Shown: positions 8,627-16,481 of the stretch, piece after piece
Position numbering within the stretch: position 1 is the first letter of the stretch
How the letters are laid out: each line of letters opens with the position of its first letter
Source: Pseudonocardia kunmingensis
Lineage (GTDB): Bacteria; Actinomycetota; Actinomycetes; Mycobacteriales; Pseudonocardiaceae
DNA: 64,000 bases
Reading direction: 5' to 3'
NCBI RefSeq assembly: GCF_006716445.1
Contig: NZ_VFPA01000007.1
Location: 1 to 64,000, forward strand
Made by a program: the position numbers and the translations under genes
Notes under the pieces: generated by a model
The model's input: only the letters and a program-made list of their open reading frames with translations
What the model was told of the DNA's origin: nothing
Database searches by the model: none

Positions 8627-9453
8627 CGCGCACCCGGCATGCCCAGCAGGACGTTCATCCGCCCGCTGGCGAACCCCTGCAGATCCAGCGCGCAGAACTC
8701 GAACCCCGCCGCGCGGACGCCCGCGTCCAGCTCGCCGCGCAGGCCTGCGGCCCGGGACACGTCCTCGGCGGGCACCTCGACGCGCGCCACCGCGCCGCCA
8801 CCGTGGGCGCGCACCCGGCAGACCGGGAAGCCCAGCGCGCGCACGGCCTCCTCGGCCCGCTCCACGCGCTGCAGCACCTCCGCGGTGACCGGGTCGCCGT
8901 AGGCCACCCGCGACGCGAGGCAGGCCGCCGCCGGCTTCGCGGCCGTCACCAGGCCCAGCGCGTCGCTGACCAACCGCACCTCGGCCTTGCCGAACCCGGC
9001 GTCGAGCAGCGGCGCGATCGCACCCCTGGCCGCCGCCGCGGCCTGGCCGGGCCGGTGGTCCCCGAGGTCGTCGGCGTTCGTGCCGAGCGCGATCCGCGCG
9101 CCGGACAGCGCCGCCAACGGGGCGAGCGCGTCGAAGAGGGCCGACTTGCAGTGGTAGCAGCGGTCCCCGCCGTTGGCGACGTACTCGGGCCGCTCCAGCT
9201 CGTCGGTGGCGACCTCGACGTGCGCGATCCCGCGCTCGGTGGCGAACGCGCGTGCGGCAGCGCGTTCGCTGCGCGGCAGGCTGGCCGACACCGCCGTGAC
9301 GGCGACGGCGCGTTCGCCCAGCTCCTCGGCGGCGACTGCGGCCACGAGGGCCGAGTCGACGCCACCGGAGTACGCCACGAGCACCCGCTCCTCGCGACGC
9401 AGGCGCGCGCGCAGCGCTGCCAGCAGGACATCGACCGACCGTTCGGGCACCAC
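8623..9453 (-). CDS. larE: ATP-dependent sacrificial sulfur transferase LarE
   Basis: A 276-residue LarE of the N-type ATP pyrophosphatase superfamily. LarE adenylates the pincer precursor and donates sulfur to it. The PP-loop AYSGGVDSALVAA is at residues about 24-36, and CYHCKSALFDAL and GTNADDLGDHRPG follow. LarE proteins use either one conserved cysteine (sacrificed) or three cysteines (iron-sulfur bound). The two in CYHCK plus AACLASR suggest the class should be checked by alignment. Start is one of two adjacent GTGs (9453/9450). The frame stays open upstream through a histidine-rich stretch to another GTG at 9561. Confidence 0.9.
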   Translation of the reverse strand: MVPERSVDVLLAALRARLRREERVLVAYSGGVDSALVAAVAAEELGERAVAVTAVSASLPRSERAAARAFATERGIAHVEVATDELERPEYVANGGDRCYHCKSALFDALAPLAALSGARIALGTNADDLGDHRPGQAAAAARGAIAPLLDAGFGKAEVRLVSDALGLVTAAKPAAACLASRVAYGDPVTAEVLQRVERAEEAVRALGFPVCRVRAHGGGAVARVEVPAEDVSRAAGLRGELDAGVRAAGFEFCALDLQGFASGRMNVLLGMPGAR

Positions 9454-9681
9454 GAGGCGAGACCCTATGTCGTGCCGCCCGGATCCGCGATCGTGGCCGC
9501 GGTCGCAGTGGTGGCTGTGGTGGTGGTCGTCCCCGCCTGCCCCCCGTGTGCGATCCCGCACGGTAAGGTCGGCGCCGTCGTCGCGGTTGAGAACCCAGCC
9601 GTGCGGCCCGGGCTCGTCCGGCTGCCCGGACGGGTCGGTCGGCGCCGGTCCACACCGAGTTCGACCAGCCGGAGGTGAACG
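9454..9681. promoter_or_regulatory. Divergent intergenic region between larE and the STAS gene
   Basis: About 230 bases separate the minus-strand lar operon from the plus-strand STAS-anti-sigma-sigma operon, so both promoters should lie here. A GGAGGTG ribosome site precedes the STAS start. No clear -10/-35 pair or operator could be picked by eye. The part next to larE (9454-9561) may be coding if larE starts at the upstream GTG. Confidence 0.5.
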
Positions 9682-10077
9682 ATGGGCGAGACGGTCCAGC
9701 CCGGACCGGGCGTGGCAGGCGCATCCGCCTCGGAGTTCCTGGACACCACGATCTCCCGACCCGAACCCGCCACGGTGCTGCTCAGCGTCCGCGGCGAGAT
9801 CGACACGCTCACCGCGCCCGCGTTCACCGCGGCCACCGACGAACTGCTCGCCGCGCCGGGCGAGACCCTCGTCGTCGACCTGTCCGAGGTGCGGTTCCTC
9901 GCCTCGAGCGGGCTCGCGGTGCTGATCTCCGCCGCGCACCGCGCCGAGGAGCGGGGGCTGCGGCTGCGGCTCGTCGTCCCCACCAGGGCCGTCCGCAGGC
10001 CCATCGAGATCACCGGTACCGGGCAGCTCTTCGACCTGCACGGCGACGTGGCAGCCGCGACCGGGGGCCGCGATTGA
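9682..10077 (+). CDS. STAS-domain anti-sigma factor antagonist
   Basis: A 131-residue STAS protein of the RsbV/SpoIIAA type. The STAS fold covers about residues 25-115. The phosphoacceptor region is VDLSEVRFLASSGLAVLI, where SSGL holds the serine normally phosphorylated by the partner kinase. In the general model the unphosphorylated form binds the anti-sigma factor and frees the sigma factor. It is followed by the RsbW-like and sigma genes, making a partner-switching cassette. A GGAGGTGA ribosome site lies just before the ATG. Confidence 0.93.
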   Translation: MGETVQPGPGVAGASASEFLDTTISRPEPATVLLSVRGEIDTLTAPAFTAATDELLAAPGETLVVDLSEVRFLASSGLAVLISAAHRAEERGLRLRLVVPTRAVRRPIEITGTGQLFDLHGDVAAATGGRD

Positions 10078-10154
10078 ACCGTCGCCCCGCGGGTAGCAAG
10101 ATGAACCCGCACGTGCAGGACGTCCTCGTAACCACCGGAAGGAGACCCGGCAGC

Positions 10155-10595
10155 GTGTCGGACCTGTCCTCCCCCTCGCCCGCCGACGCGCTCGACGGGG
10201 CATCGACCGTGGAGGTCCGGACGTCGGCGAGCGCCGCACTGATCCCCACGATCCGCGCCGTCGCCTCCGACCTGGCCGCACGTGCCGACTTCGACCTCGA
10301 CGCGATCTCCGACCTCCGGATGGCCGTGGACGAGGCGTGCGCCACGCTCGTCGACGTCGCGTCGCCCACCTCGTGGCTGCACTGCACGTTCCTGGTGCGC
10401 CCCGAGCGGATCGAGGTGCACGCCGAGGTGCAGACCAAGCACGCCGAAGCGGTCGTCTCCACCGACACCTTCGGCTGGCGGGTGCTGCAGACGCTCGCCG
10501 ACGAGGTGTCCGTCCACCACGACCCCGGCCGCCCGGACTCCACACCGACCGTCGGGATCCGGCTGGACAAGCGCTCCGGCGACGTACTGCGGTGA
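10155..10595 (+). CDS. RsbW-like anti-sigma factor (serine kinase ATPase fold)
   Basis: A 146-residue GHKL-type anti-sigma factor. The N-box region LRMAVDEACATLV and a C-terminal glycine segment (DTFGWRVLQTLADEV) fit the RsbW/UsfX family that binds the sigma factor and phosphorylates the STAS antagonist. The GTG at 10155 is chosen because AAGGAGA lies about ten bases upstream; an ATG at 10101 would add 18 unlikely residues. The stop overlaps the sigma factor start (GTGA), as expected for a matched anti-sigma/sigma pair. Confidence 0.9.
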   Translation: MSDLSSPSPADALDGASTVEVRTSASAALIPTIRAVASDLAARADFDLDAISDLRMAVDEACATLVDVASPTSWLHCTFLVRPERIEVHAEVQTKHAEAVVSTDTFGWRVLQTLADEVSVHHDPGRPDSTPTVGIRLDKRSGDVLR

Positions 10596-11371
10596 CCCGA
10601 GCCGACCCCGAGTACGGTCATCTCTCCCCGCTCCTCGAGCGCTACTCCACGCTCCGTCCGGACGACCCGGAGCGGGAGGCGCTGCGCGAGGAGCTGGTGC
10701 GGGGATTCCTCCCGGTGGCCCAGCACATCGCCCGCCGCTTCTCCAACCGCGGCGAGCCCCTCGACGACCTCGTGCAGGTCGCCACCGTCGGGTTGATCAA
10801 CGCGATCGACCGGTACTCGCCCGACCGCGGCACCGACTTCTTCTCCTTCGCGGTGCCGACGATCAGCGGCGAGGTGCGGCGGCACTTCCGCGACCTCGGC
10901 TGGTCGATGCGGGTGCCGCGCCGGTTGAAGGACCTGCACGTCTCCATCAACGGGGTGGTCTCCGAGCTGTCGCAGAGCCTCGGGCGCGCACCCAAGCCCA
11001 CCGAGATCGCCGAGCGCCTCGGGGTCCCGGTCTCCGAGGTGCTGGAGGGGCTGGAGGCGTCGGAGGCCTACCGGAGCTCCTCCCTCGACGAGATGCTGTC
11101 CTCCGAGCAGGGCAGCGCCACCGTCGGCGAGCTGGTGGGCGAGGCCGACGCGGAGCTCGACCGCGTCGACTTCCGGCAGGCGCTGCGACCGGTGCTGGCC
11201 GAGCTGGCCGAGCGCGAACGCACCATCGTGCTGCTGCGCTTCTTCGGCAACATGACGCAGACGCAGATCGCCGACCGCGTCGGCATCTCGCAGATGCACG
11301 TGTCCCGGCTGTTGGCCCAGACCCTCGACCGGCTGCGCACGCGGCTGGACCCCGAGACCCGCGTCGGCTGA
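10592..11371 (+). CDS. RNA polymerase sigma factor, SigB/SigF (group 3) family
   Basis: A 259-residue group 3 sigma factor. Region 2 reads EPLDDLVQVATVGLINAIDRY...FFSFAVPTISGEVRRHFRD. Region 3 includes PKPTEIAERLGV. Region 4 carries the helix-turn-helix TQTQIADRVGISQMHVSRLLA. Relatives (SigF in mycobacteria, SigB in Bacillus) drive stress or development genes. Translation is coupled to its anti-sigma gene through a GTGA overlap, so activity should be set by partner switching. Confidence 0.95.
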   Translation: MTRADPEYGHLSPLLERYSTLRPDDPEREALREELVRGFLPVAQHIARRFSNRGEPLDDLVQVATVGLINAIDRYSPDRGTDFFSFAVPTISGEVRRHFRDLGWSMRVPRRLKDLHVSINGVVSELSQSLGRAPKPTEIAERLGVPVSEVLEGLEASEAYRSSSLDEMLSSEQGSATVGELVGEADAELDRVDFRQALRPVLAELAERERTIVLLRFFGNMTQTQIADRVGISQMHVSRLLAQTLDRLRTRLDPETRVG

Positions 11372-11405
11372 GCCCTCCGCCACAATCGCCGGCGAGGGGG
11401 ACGTC

Positions 11406-12632
11406 ATGACCGATCAGCCGCAGCACGTGGTGATCGTCGGGGCGGGGCTCGGCGGGCTGCGCACCGCCCAGCAACTGCGCTCCGCCGGCTACCAGGGACG
11501 CATCAGCCTGGTCGGCGCCGAGCACCACGCCCCGTACGACCGGCCGCCGCTGTCCAAGCAGCTGCTGACCGGCGAGTGGGACGCGGAGCGCACGGTGCTG
11601 GCCGGCCCCGACACCGTCGAGGAGCTCGGCGTCCGGCTGCACCTGGGCCTGCCGGCCGTGGCGCTGCGGCCCGATGCGGGCGGGCACGAGCTGGAGCTGG
11701 CCGACGGCTCCGCCCTGCGTGGCGACGCGGTCGTCATCGCCACCGGGCTCGTCGCGCGGGCGCTCCCCGGCCAGCCCGCGGCCGTGCACACGCTGCGCAC
11801 GCTCGACGACGCCCTCGCCCTGCGGTCCGCGCTGGAGGGCGCCGGCTCGCTGCTCGTCGTGGGCGCCGGGTTCATCGGCGCGGAGGTCGCGAGCGCCGCC
11901 CGCGGCCGCGGCCTCGACGTCACCGTGCTGGAGGCGCTGCCGGCCCCGTCGGCCCACGCCCTCGGCCCGCAGCTGGGCGCGCTGGCCGGCCGGCTGCTCA
12001 CCGAGGCGGGCGTCGACCTGCGGACCTCGGCCACCACCACCGGCTTCGCCGACGTGCCCGCCGGTGTGGCGGTCGAGCTCGCCGGCGGCGGTCGGGTCGT
12101 CGCCGACGTCGCGGTCGTCGGCATCGGGGGCGCCCCGCACCTGGGCTGGCTCGACGGCGCCGGTGTCGACGGCAGCCGGGGCCTGCACTGCGGGCCGGAC
12201 GGGCGGGTGCACGGGCTGGACGCGGTGTGGGCGGTCGGCGACGTCGCGGCGTGGGACGACCCCGCGCACGGCGACCGGCACCGCCACGAGCACTGGACCA
12301 GCGCCACCGACCAGGGCGCCGTCGTGGCCCGCGACATCATCGGGGCACCGCCCCCGCCGCGCACGGTGCCCTACTTCTGGTCCGACCAGTTCGGGCTCAA
12401 GATCCAGGTGCTCGGCCGCCCGGAGCTGGCCGACGGGCTGGTCCCGTTGCACGGCACGGGCCTCGACGACGGACCGGTGCGCGGCACCGTGGCGGCGTAC
12501 ACGGCGGGCGAGCGTGTGGTGGGCGTGGCCGGTTTCGGCGCCGCCCGCCTCGTGGCCCGCTACCGCCCGCTGGTGGCGGCGAACGCCGCGCTGGCCGAGG
12601 CCCGGGAGACGGCCGCCGCCCTGAGTGGATGA
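11406..12632 (+). CDS. FAD-dependent ferredoxin/rubredoxin reductase
   Basis: A 408-residue pyridine nucleotide-disulfide oxidoreductase of the rhodocoxin/putidaredoxin reductase type. FAD-binding VIVGAGLGGLRTAQ is at residues about 9-22, the DRPPLSKQLL segment follows, the NAD-binding LLVVGAGFIGAEVAS is near 150, and AVGDVAAW is near 278. Such enzymes pass electrons from NADH to a ferredoxin serving a cytochrome P450 or Rieske oxygenase. No ferredoxin or P450 gene is adjacent, so the partner must be elsewhere. Confidence 0.9.
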   Translation: MTDQPQHVVIVGAGLGGLRTAQQLRSAGYQGRISLVGAEHHAPYDRPPLSKQLLTGEWDAERTVLAGPDTVEELGVRLHLGLPAVALRPDAGGHELELADGSALRGDAVVIATGLVARALPGQPAAVHTLRTLDDALALRSALEGAGSLLVVGAGFIGAEVASAARGRGLDVTVLEALPAPSAHALGPQLGALAGRLLTEAGVDLRTSATTTGFADVPAGVAVELAGGGRVVADVAVVGIGGAPHLGWLDGAGVDGSRGLHCGPDGRVHGLDAVWAVGDVAAWDDPAHGDRHRHEHWTSATDQGAVVARDIIGAPPPPRTVPYFWSDQFGLKIQVLGRPELADGLVPLHGTGLDDGPVRGTVAAYTAGERVVGVAGFGAARLVARYRPLVAANAALAEARETAAALSG

Positions 12633-12640
12633 CGACCGCG

Positions 12641-12687
12641 ACGAACGGCACTCTCGTCGGCTAGGTGCCGACGAGAGTGCCGTTCGT
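12641..12687. repeat. Dispersed palindrome family A, copy 2 (between convergent genes)
   Basis: 20-base arms ACGAACGGCACTCTCGTCGG and its complement flank the loop CTAGGTG. It sits in the 64-base gap between the ends of the convergent ferredoxin reductase and DUF3618 genes, where it could stop transcription from both sides. No T-run follows either arm. Confidence 0.93.
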
Positions 12688-12696
12688 TGCGGGGGG

Positions 12697-12918
12697 TCAG
12701 CGGAACAGGCGGCGGATGAACGCGATCGCCAGCAGGGCGCCGAGCGCCATGAGGCCGTAGCGGATCCTCGGGTCGCTCATCCGCACCGCGACGCTCTCCT
12801 TGCCCGCGTCGACGAGGTGCTTGGGGCTCGCGCGCTCGGAGAGGGCGTCGAGGCTGTCCGCGAGCGCGTCCCTGGCCTGCTCGATCTCGCGCTGGATGGT
12901 GTCCGGGTCGCGGGGCAC
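12697..12918 (-). CDS. DUF3618 small membrane protein
   Basis: A 73-residue protein beginning MPRDPDTIQREIEQARDALA, the typical DUF3618 start. A charged helical N-terminal half ends in one predicted membrane segment near the C-terminus (YGLMALGALLAIAFIRRLF). DUF3618 proteins are common and uncharacterised in actinobacteria and often lie near peroxiredoxin genes, as here (bcp follows on the other strand). Function unknown. Confidence 0.85.
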   Translation of the reverse strand: MPRDPDTIQREIEQARDALADSLDALSERASPKHLVDAGKESVAVRMSDPRIRYGLMALGALLAIAFIRRLFR

Positions 12919-13038
12919 GACGCCTCCTGGGATCTGCGGTCGACTGTGTCACGTCGGAGGGTGCCACCGTAGATCAGCGCGGGCCCGGACGGCGCCCCGG
13001 CCGTCGGCGCGTCCGGCGCCTGGTGCCAGTATCGGTGG

Positions 13039-13506
13039 ATGACCACCCGCCTGGCCCCCGGCGACGCCGCTCCCGACTTCACCCTCCCCGACGCCGACGG
13101 CAGGCCCGTGTCGCTGTCGGACTACCGCGGCCGCCGGGTCATCGTCTACTTCTACCCGGCCGCGAGCACCCCCGGCTGCACGAAGCAGGCCTGCGACTTC
13201 CGCGACAACCTCGCGGACCTGGGCGACGCCGGCCTGGACGTCATCGGTGTCTCGCCCGACAAGCCGGCGAAGCTCGCGAAGTTCCGCGACGCCGAGGGCC
13301 TGACGTTCCCGCTGCTCTCCGACGTCGACAAGGAGGTGCTCACCGCGTGGGGCGCCTTCGGGGAGAAGCAGATGTACGGCAAGACCGTCACCGGCGTGAT
13401 CCGCTCCACGTTCCTGGTGGACGCCGACGGGAAGGTCGAGCAGGCGCAGTACAACGTGCGCGCCACCGGTCACGTGGCGAAGCTGCGCCGGGACCTCAAG
13501 GTCTGA
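13039..13506 (+). CDS. bcp: Thiol peroxidase, Bcp/PrxQ family
   Basis: A 155-residue peroxiredoxin of the Bcp/PrxQ group that reduces hydrogen peroxide and organic peroxides. The active site FYPAASTPGCTKQACDFRD places the peroxidatic cysteine at PGC and a second cysteine five residues later. Length is normal. The last 11 bases overlap the end of the convergent PIN-domain gene, and the two share no separating terminator. Confidence 0.95.
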   Translation: MTTRLAPGDAAPDFTLPDADGRPVSLSDYRGRRVIVYFYPAASTPGCTKQACDFRDNLADLGDAGLDVIGVSPDKPAKLAKFRDAEGLTFPLLSDVDKEVLTAWGAFGEKQMYGKTVTGVIRSTFLVDADGKVEQAQYNVRATGHVAKLRRDLKV

Positions 13507-13900
13507 CGACGCGGACCTCCACACCGGGGAGCTCACCGAACCCGGCACGGGCGTCAGTGGTGACGATCGTGCGGTCCGCGCTCCGGGCGGTGGCCGCGAT
13601 GATCAGATCGTGGGCACCACACGCCTCGCCGCTCCTGCGCGTGTGGGCCAGCAGCGCAGCGTGGTGCTCGGCAACTCCCTCGTCGTAGTCGAGCACGGGC
13701 ACGACCTGCAGGATCTCGTCGAGGAAGGCGCGTTGCGCCGCCGATCGGCCCGGATCTGCGTCGAGCAGTGTGCCCGCGAGGTACTCGGCCACCGCGATTG
13801 CCGGGAGCCCCACGTCGTCGGTGCGGGCGAGCGCGCCGAGGGGACCGCTGCCCCGCACACCGGCGACGAGAACGCCGGTGTCGAGGATCAGTCGCGCCAC
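13496..13900 (-). CDS. VapC-like PIN-domain toxin
   Basis: A 134-residue PIN-domain ribonuclease. The acidic catalytic residues are visible as D7 (LILDTGVLVA), E in VAEYLAG (about 40), D in HDLIIAAT (about 97) and D in VTTDARAG (about 115). VapC toxins cleave tRNA or rRNA when released from the antitoxin. It overlaps the upstream antitoxin by 13 bases, the usual toxin-antitoxin layout, and runs convergent into bcp. Confidence 0.88.
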   Translation of the reverse strand: MARLILDTGVLVAGVRGSGPLGALARTDDVGLPAIAVAEYLAGTLLDADPGRSAAQRAFLDEILQVVPVLDYDEGVAEHHAALLAHTRRSGEACGAHDLIIAATARSADRTIVTTDARAGFGELPGVEVRVVRP

Positions 13901-14154
13901 GGGTCGGTGTCCAGCTCCGCGGACACTGCGCTGCGGGCGGCGCCGACCTGCGCGGCGAACGCATCGTCGAGGGCGGGGTGGCCGCGCCAGCGCTCCATCA
14001 CGTCGGACAGCGCCGCCCCGTTCGCGCGCGGGGCCGGCGCGATCAGCGCCACTCGCCGACCGGACCGGGTGACGACGATCGTCTCGCCCTTCTCCGTGGC
14101 GTCCAGCACCGCGGAGAAGTTGCGCGCCGCCTCGGACGCAGACATCTCCTTCAC
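13888..14154 (-). CDS. VapB/Phd-like antitoxin
   Basis: An 88-residue antitoxin. The N-terminal Phd/YefM-type DNA-binding domain is seen in MSASEAARNFSAVLDATEKGETIVVTRSGRRVALI. The C-terminal tail (about 50-88) should wrap the toxin. GTG at 14154 is favoured over an internal ATG at 14145. A TANNNT box (TAGTCT on the minus strand) ends exactly 7 bases before the GTG, the spacing of leaderless actinobacterial promoters. Confidence 0.85.
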   Translation of the reverse strand: MKEMSASEAARNFSAVLDATEKGETIVVTRSGRRVALIAPAPRANGAALSDVMERWRGHPALDDAFAAQVGAARSAVSAELDTDPWRD

Positions 14155-14161
14155 GCGGATC

Positions 14162-14183
14162 AGACTATCAGATTCCGAATATC
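14162..14183 (-). promoter_or_regulatory. Leaderless vapB promoter with overlapping inverted repeat
   Basis: On the minus strand, TAGTCT (-10) lies 7 bases before the antitoxin GTG. The palindrome GATTCCGAATATC (ATTC-C-GAAT core, 14171-14183) overlaps this promoter and the stop codon of the upstream glycosidase. It is a likely autoregulatory operator for the toxin-antitoxin pair. Confidence 0.55.
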
Positions 14184-15573
14184 AGGAATCGCCGAACACC
14201 GCGGCCACCCCGGGGATCCGCGCCCGGTACCCCCGCAGCAACTCCTGCGCCACACCCACCGAGTCGACGAGCGGGTGCTGGGCGAACGCGCGCAGCGCCA
14301 GCGCCTCGGAGCCGGTGACCGCGGCCTCGATCGTGTCCTGCTCCACGGCCTTGACCTGCTGCAGCAGGCCCAGCATCGCGAGCGGCAGCGGGGCGGTGGC
14401 CAGCGGCGTGACGCCGTGCGCGCCCACCAGGCAGGGCACCTCCACGACGGCGTCGGCCGGGAGACCCGGCACCGCGGCGCCGTTGCGGACGTCGAGGATC
14501 ATGGTGCGGCTTGGGGGATGGAAGCCGGCGGAGCTTGCGGAGCCGGCGGGGTGGGTAAGGCTAGCGCCGCCGGACAGCGCCGCCATCAGGTCGAGGGCCA
14601 CCTGCTGGTAGCCGCCGACGGCGAGGTCCTCCACGGCACGCTCGCCGGCGCCGCTGGCCTCGCGGCTCTCGGCCATGTAGCTCGCGTCGCGCTCGGCGTG
14701 CACGCGGATCCAGCGCTCCAGCGCGCCGCCCGGATCGGCCGCGGTGTCGGCGTAGAACCGATCCTGCTGGTCGAGCAGGTACTCCCCGCGGGTGCTCGCC
14801 GCCGCGCCGATGGCCGCCACGGCGTCCCGGGTCCGGTAGAAGTAGTAGAGGTACTCGTTGGGCAGGGCACCGATCGCGCGCACCCAGTCGGGCCCCACCA
14901 GGCGCGCCTCCTCGACCGACGCCAGCGCGGCGTCGTCGGCGAGCAGGTCCGGGAGCCGGTCCACCCCGTCCACCCGCAGCCCGCGCAGCCAGCCGAGGTG
15001 GTTGAGACCCACGTACTCGACCACCGGCTCCTCGGCCGCCGCGACGCCGAGGCCCGACAGCGCCCGCGCGGCGCGGTGCGCGAGCCCGATCGGCGAGTCG
15101 CAGATGCCGATCACGCGCTCGCCGAGCACGCGCTGCATCGCCTCGGTGATCATTCCGGCCGGGTTGGTGAAGTTGATGACCCAGGCGTCCGGCGCCACCG
15201 CCGCCACCCGCTCCGCGACGCGCAGCGCCACCGGCACCGTCCGCAGGCCGAAGGCGATCCCGCCCGGACCGGTGGTCTCCTGGCCGAGCACGCCGCACGA
15301 GAGCGCCACCCGCTCGTCCACGGTGCGCCCGGCGAGCCCGTCGACGCGGATGGCGGAGAACACGAACCGGGCGTCGGCGAGCGCGTCGTCCAGATCGGTG
15401 GTGGTGCGCACCGCCGGGGCCGTGGCCAGCTGCGCGAGCACCGCGCGGATCGCGGCGAGCCGCCCACCGGAGACGTCGTGCAGGACGACCTCCGTGATCG
15501 GCGACCCGCTCGCGAGCGCCCGGTAGACGAGCGGCACCCGGAACCCGCCCCCGCCCAGGATCGTGAGCTTCAC
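14182..15573 (-). CDS. Family 4 glycoside hydrolase (6-phospho-glycosidase type)
   Basis: A 463-residue GH4 enzyme. GH4 uses NAD and a divalent metal to cleave glycosides, often phosphorylated ones, by an oxidation-elimination route. The Rossmann start LTILGGGGFRVPL, the NFTNPAGMITEAM segment, GICDSPIG and GLNHLGW (metal-ligand region) are present. About residues 335-354 hold a low-complexity stretch (ASLTHPAGSASSAGFHPPS) just before the conserved ILDVRNGAAVPGLP; it looks inserted and matches a GC-rich direct repeat at DNA level. GTG start overlaps the DeoR stop (GTGA), so regulator and enzyme are co-transcribed. Confidence 0.88.
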   Translation of the reverse strand: MKLTILGGGGFRVPLVYRALASGSPITEVVLHDVSGGRLAAIRAVLAQLATAPAVRTTTDLDDALADARFVFSAIRVDGLAGRTVDERVALSCGVLGQETTGPGGIAFGLRTVPVALRVAERVAAVAPDAWVINFTNPAGMITEAMQRVLGERVIGICDSPIGLAHRAARALSGLGVAAAEEPVVEYVGLNHLGWLRGLRVDGVDRLPDLLADDAALASVEEARLVGPDWVRAIGALPNEYLYYFYRTRDAVAAIGAAASTRGEYLLDQQDRFYADTAADPGGALERWIRVHAERDASYMAESREASGAGERAVEDLAVGGYQQVALDLMAALSGGASLTHPAGSASSAGFHPPSRTMILDVRNGAAVPGLPADAVVEVPCLVGAHGVTPLATAPLPLAMLGLLQQVKAVEQDTIEAAVTGSEALALRAFAQHPLVDSVGVAQELLRGYRARIPGVAAVFGDS

Positions 15574-16325
15574 GCGAGCCGGATCTCCGTGCCGGAGGCG
15601 GCGCACGCCGCGAGCGTGCCCGCGTCGGCCCCCTCGTTCGTGACGATCACGTCGACCTCCTCCGGTCCGCACACCGGGAGCAACCCGGTGCCGGGGAACT
15701 TGCCGCGGTCGGCCACCACGACGGTCTGCTCGGCTGCGTCGATCATCGCGCGCTTCACCGGAACCTCGACGAGGGTGGAGTCGCGCACCTGGCCCTCGCG
15801 GGAGATCCCGCTCGTGCCCAGGAACAGCCGGTGCGCCCGCACCTCGCGCAACGCCTGCTCGGTGAGCATCCCGACGAGCGAGTGGTAGTTGCGCCGCAGG
15901 ATCCCGCCGAGCACGAGCAGCTCCACGGACCGGTCGTCGCGCAGCTCGTCGACGACCGCGAGGCTGCTCGTGATCACCGTGATCCGCCTGCCTCGCAGCA
16001 TCCGGGCCAGCCGGGCGGTGGTCGTGCCGATGTCGAGCAGCACCACCTCGCCGTCGCCGACGAGCGTGGCCGCGGCGCGCGCCACCCGTTCCTTGTCGTC
16101 GGCGGCCACGGTGGCGACCTGCGCGAACGGCACCGGGTCGTCGTCGGGCACGCACCCGGCCCCGCCCCGCACCCGCCGCAGCGCACCCTCGGCGTCGAGC
16201 GACTGCAGGTCGCGCCGGATCGTCGACGGGCTCACCCCGAGGTTCGACGCCAGCGCCTCGACGGACACGATGCCGGAGGACCGCACCAGACGGAGGATCT
16301 CCCCGTGACGGCTCGCCGGAAGCAC
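15570..16325 (-). CDS. DeoR-family sugar-responsive repressor
   Basis: A 251-residue DeoR/GlpR-type regulator. The winged helix-turn-helix is in residues about 5-60 (IVSVEALASNLGVSPSTIRRDLQSLDAEG). The C-terminal sugar-phosphate sensor carries the LLDIGTTTARLA loop and VVVADRGKF. Start is GTG 16325, reading LPASRHGEILRLV; GTG 16334 is three codons upstream. It is divergent from the PfkB-ABC transporter operon and probably controls both directions from the 156-base gap 16326-16481. Confidence 0.9.
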   Translation of the reverse strand: MLPASRHGEILRLVRSSGIVSVEALASNLGVSPSTIRRDLQSLDAEGALRRVRGGAGCVPDDDPVPFAQVATVAADDKERVARAAATLVGDGEVVLLDIGTTTARLARMLRGRRITVITSSLAVVDELRDDRSVELLVLGGILRRNYHSLVGMLTEQALREVRAHRLFLGTSGISREGQVRDSTLVEVPVKRAMIDAAEQTVVVADRGKFPGTGLLPVCGPEEVDVIVTNEGADAGTLAACAASGTEIRLA

Positions 16326-16481
16326 GGCGCCCACGGTAACGCAGCAGGGCGCACGCGAACACCGCCGCGCGAGCACAACGCGTCACATCTGAGCAAAGAC
16401 GCGCGCGCACAGTTGCCATCCGCGCAGGCGACCCGGCACTATCCCGGCGGGACCGAGCAGGAGGACGAGGTAGCGCAGGCG
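16326..16481. promoter_or_regulatory. Divergent control region of the sugar locus
   Basis: This gap separates the deoR-GH4 unit (minus) from the kinase-transporter unit (plus). It is locally AT-richer around CACATCTGAGCAAAGA, a reasonable place for a DeoR site, but I cannot define the operator. GAGGAGGACG about 18 bases before the kinase GTG may serve as its ribosome site. Confidence 0.4.
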
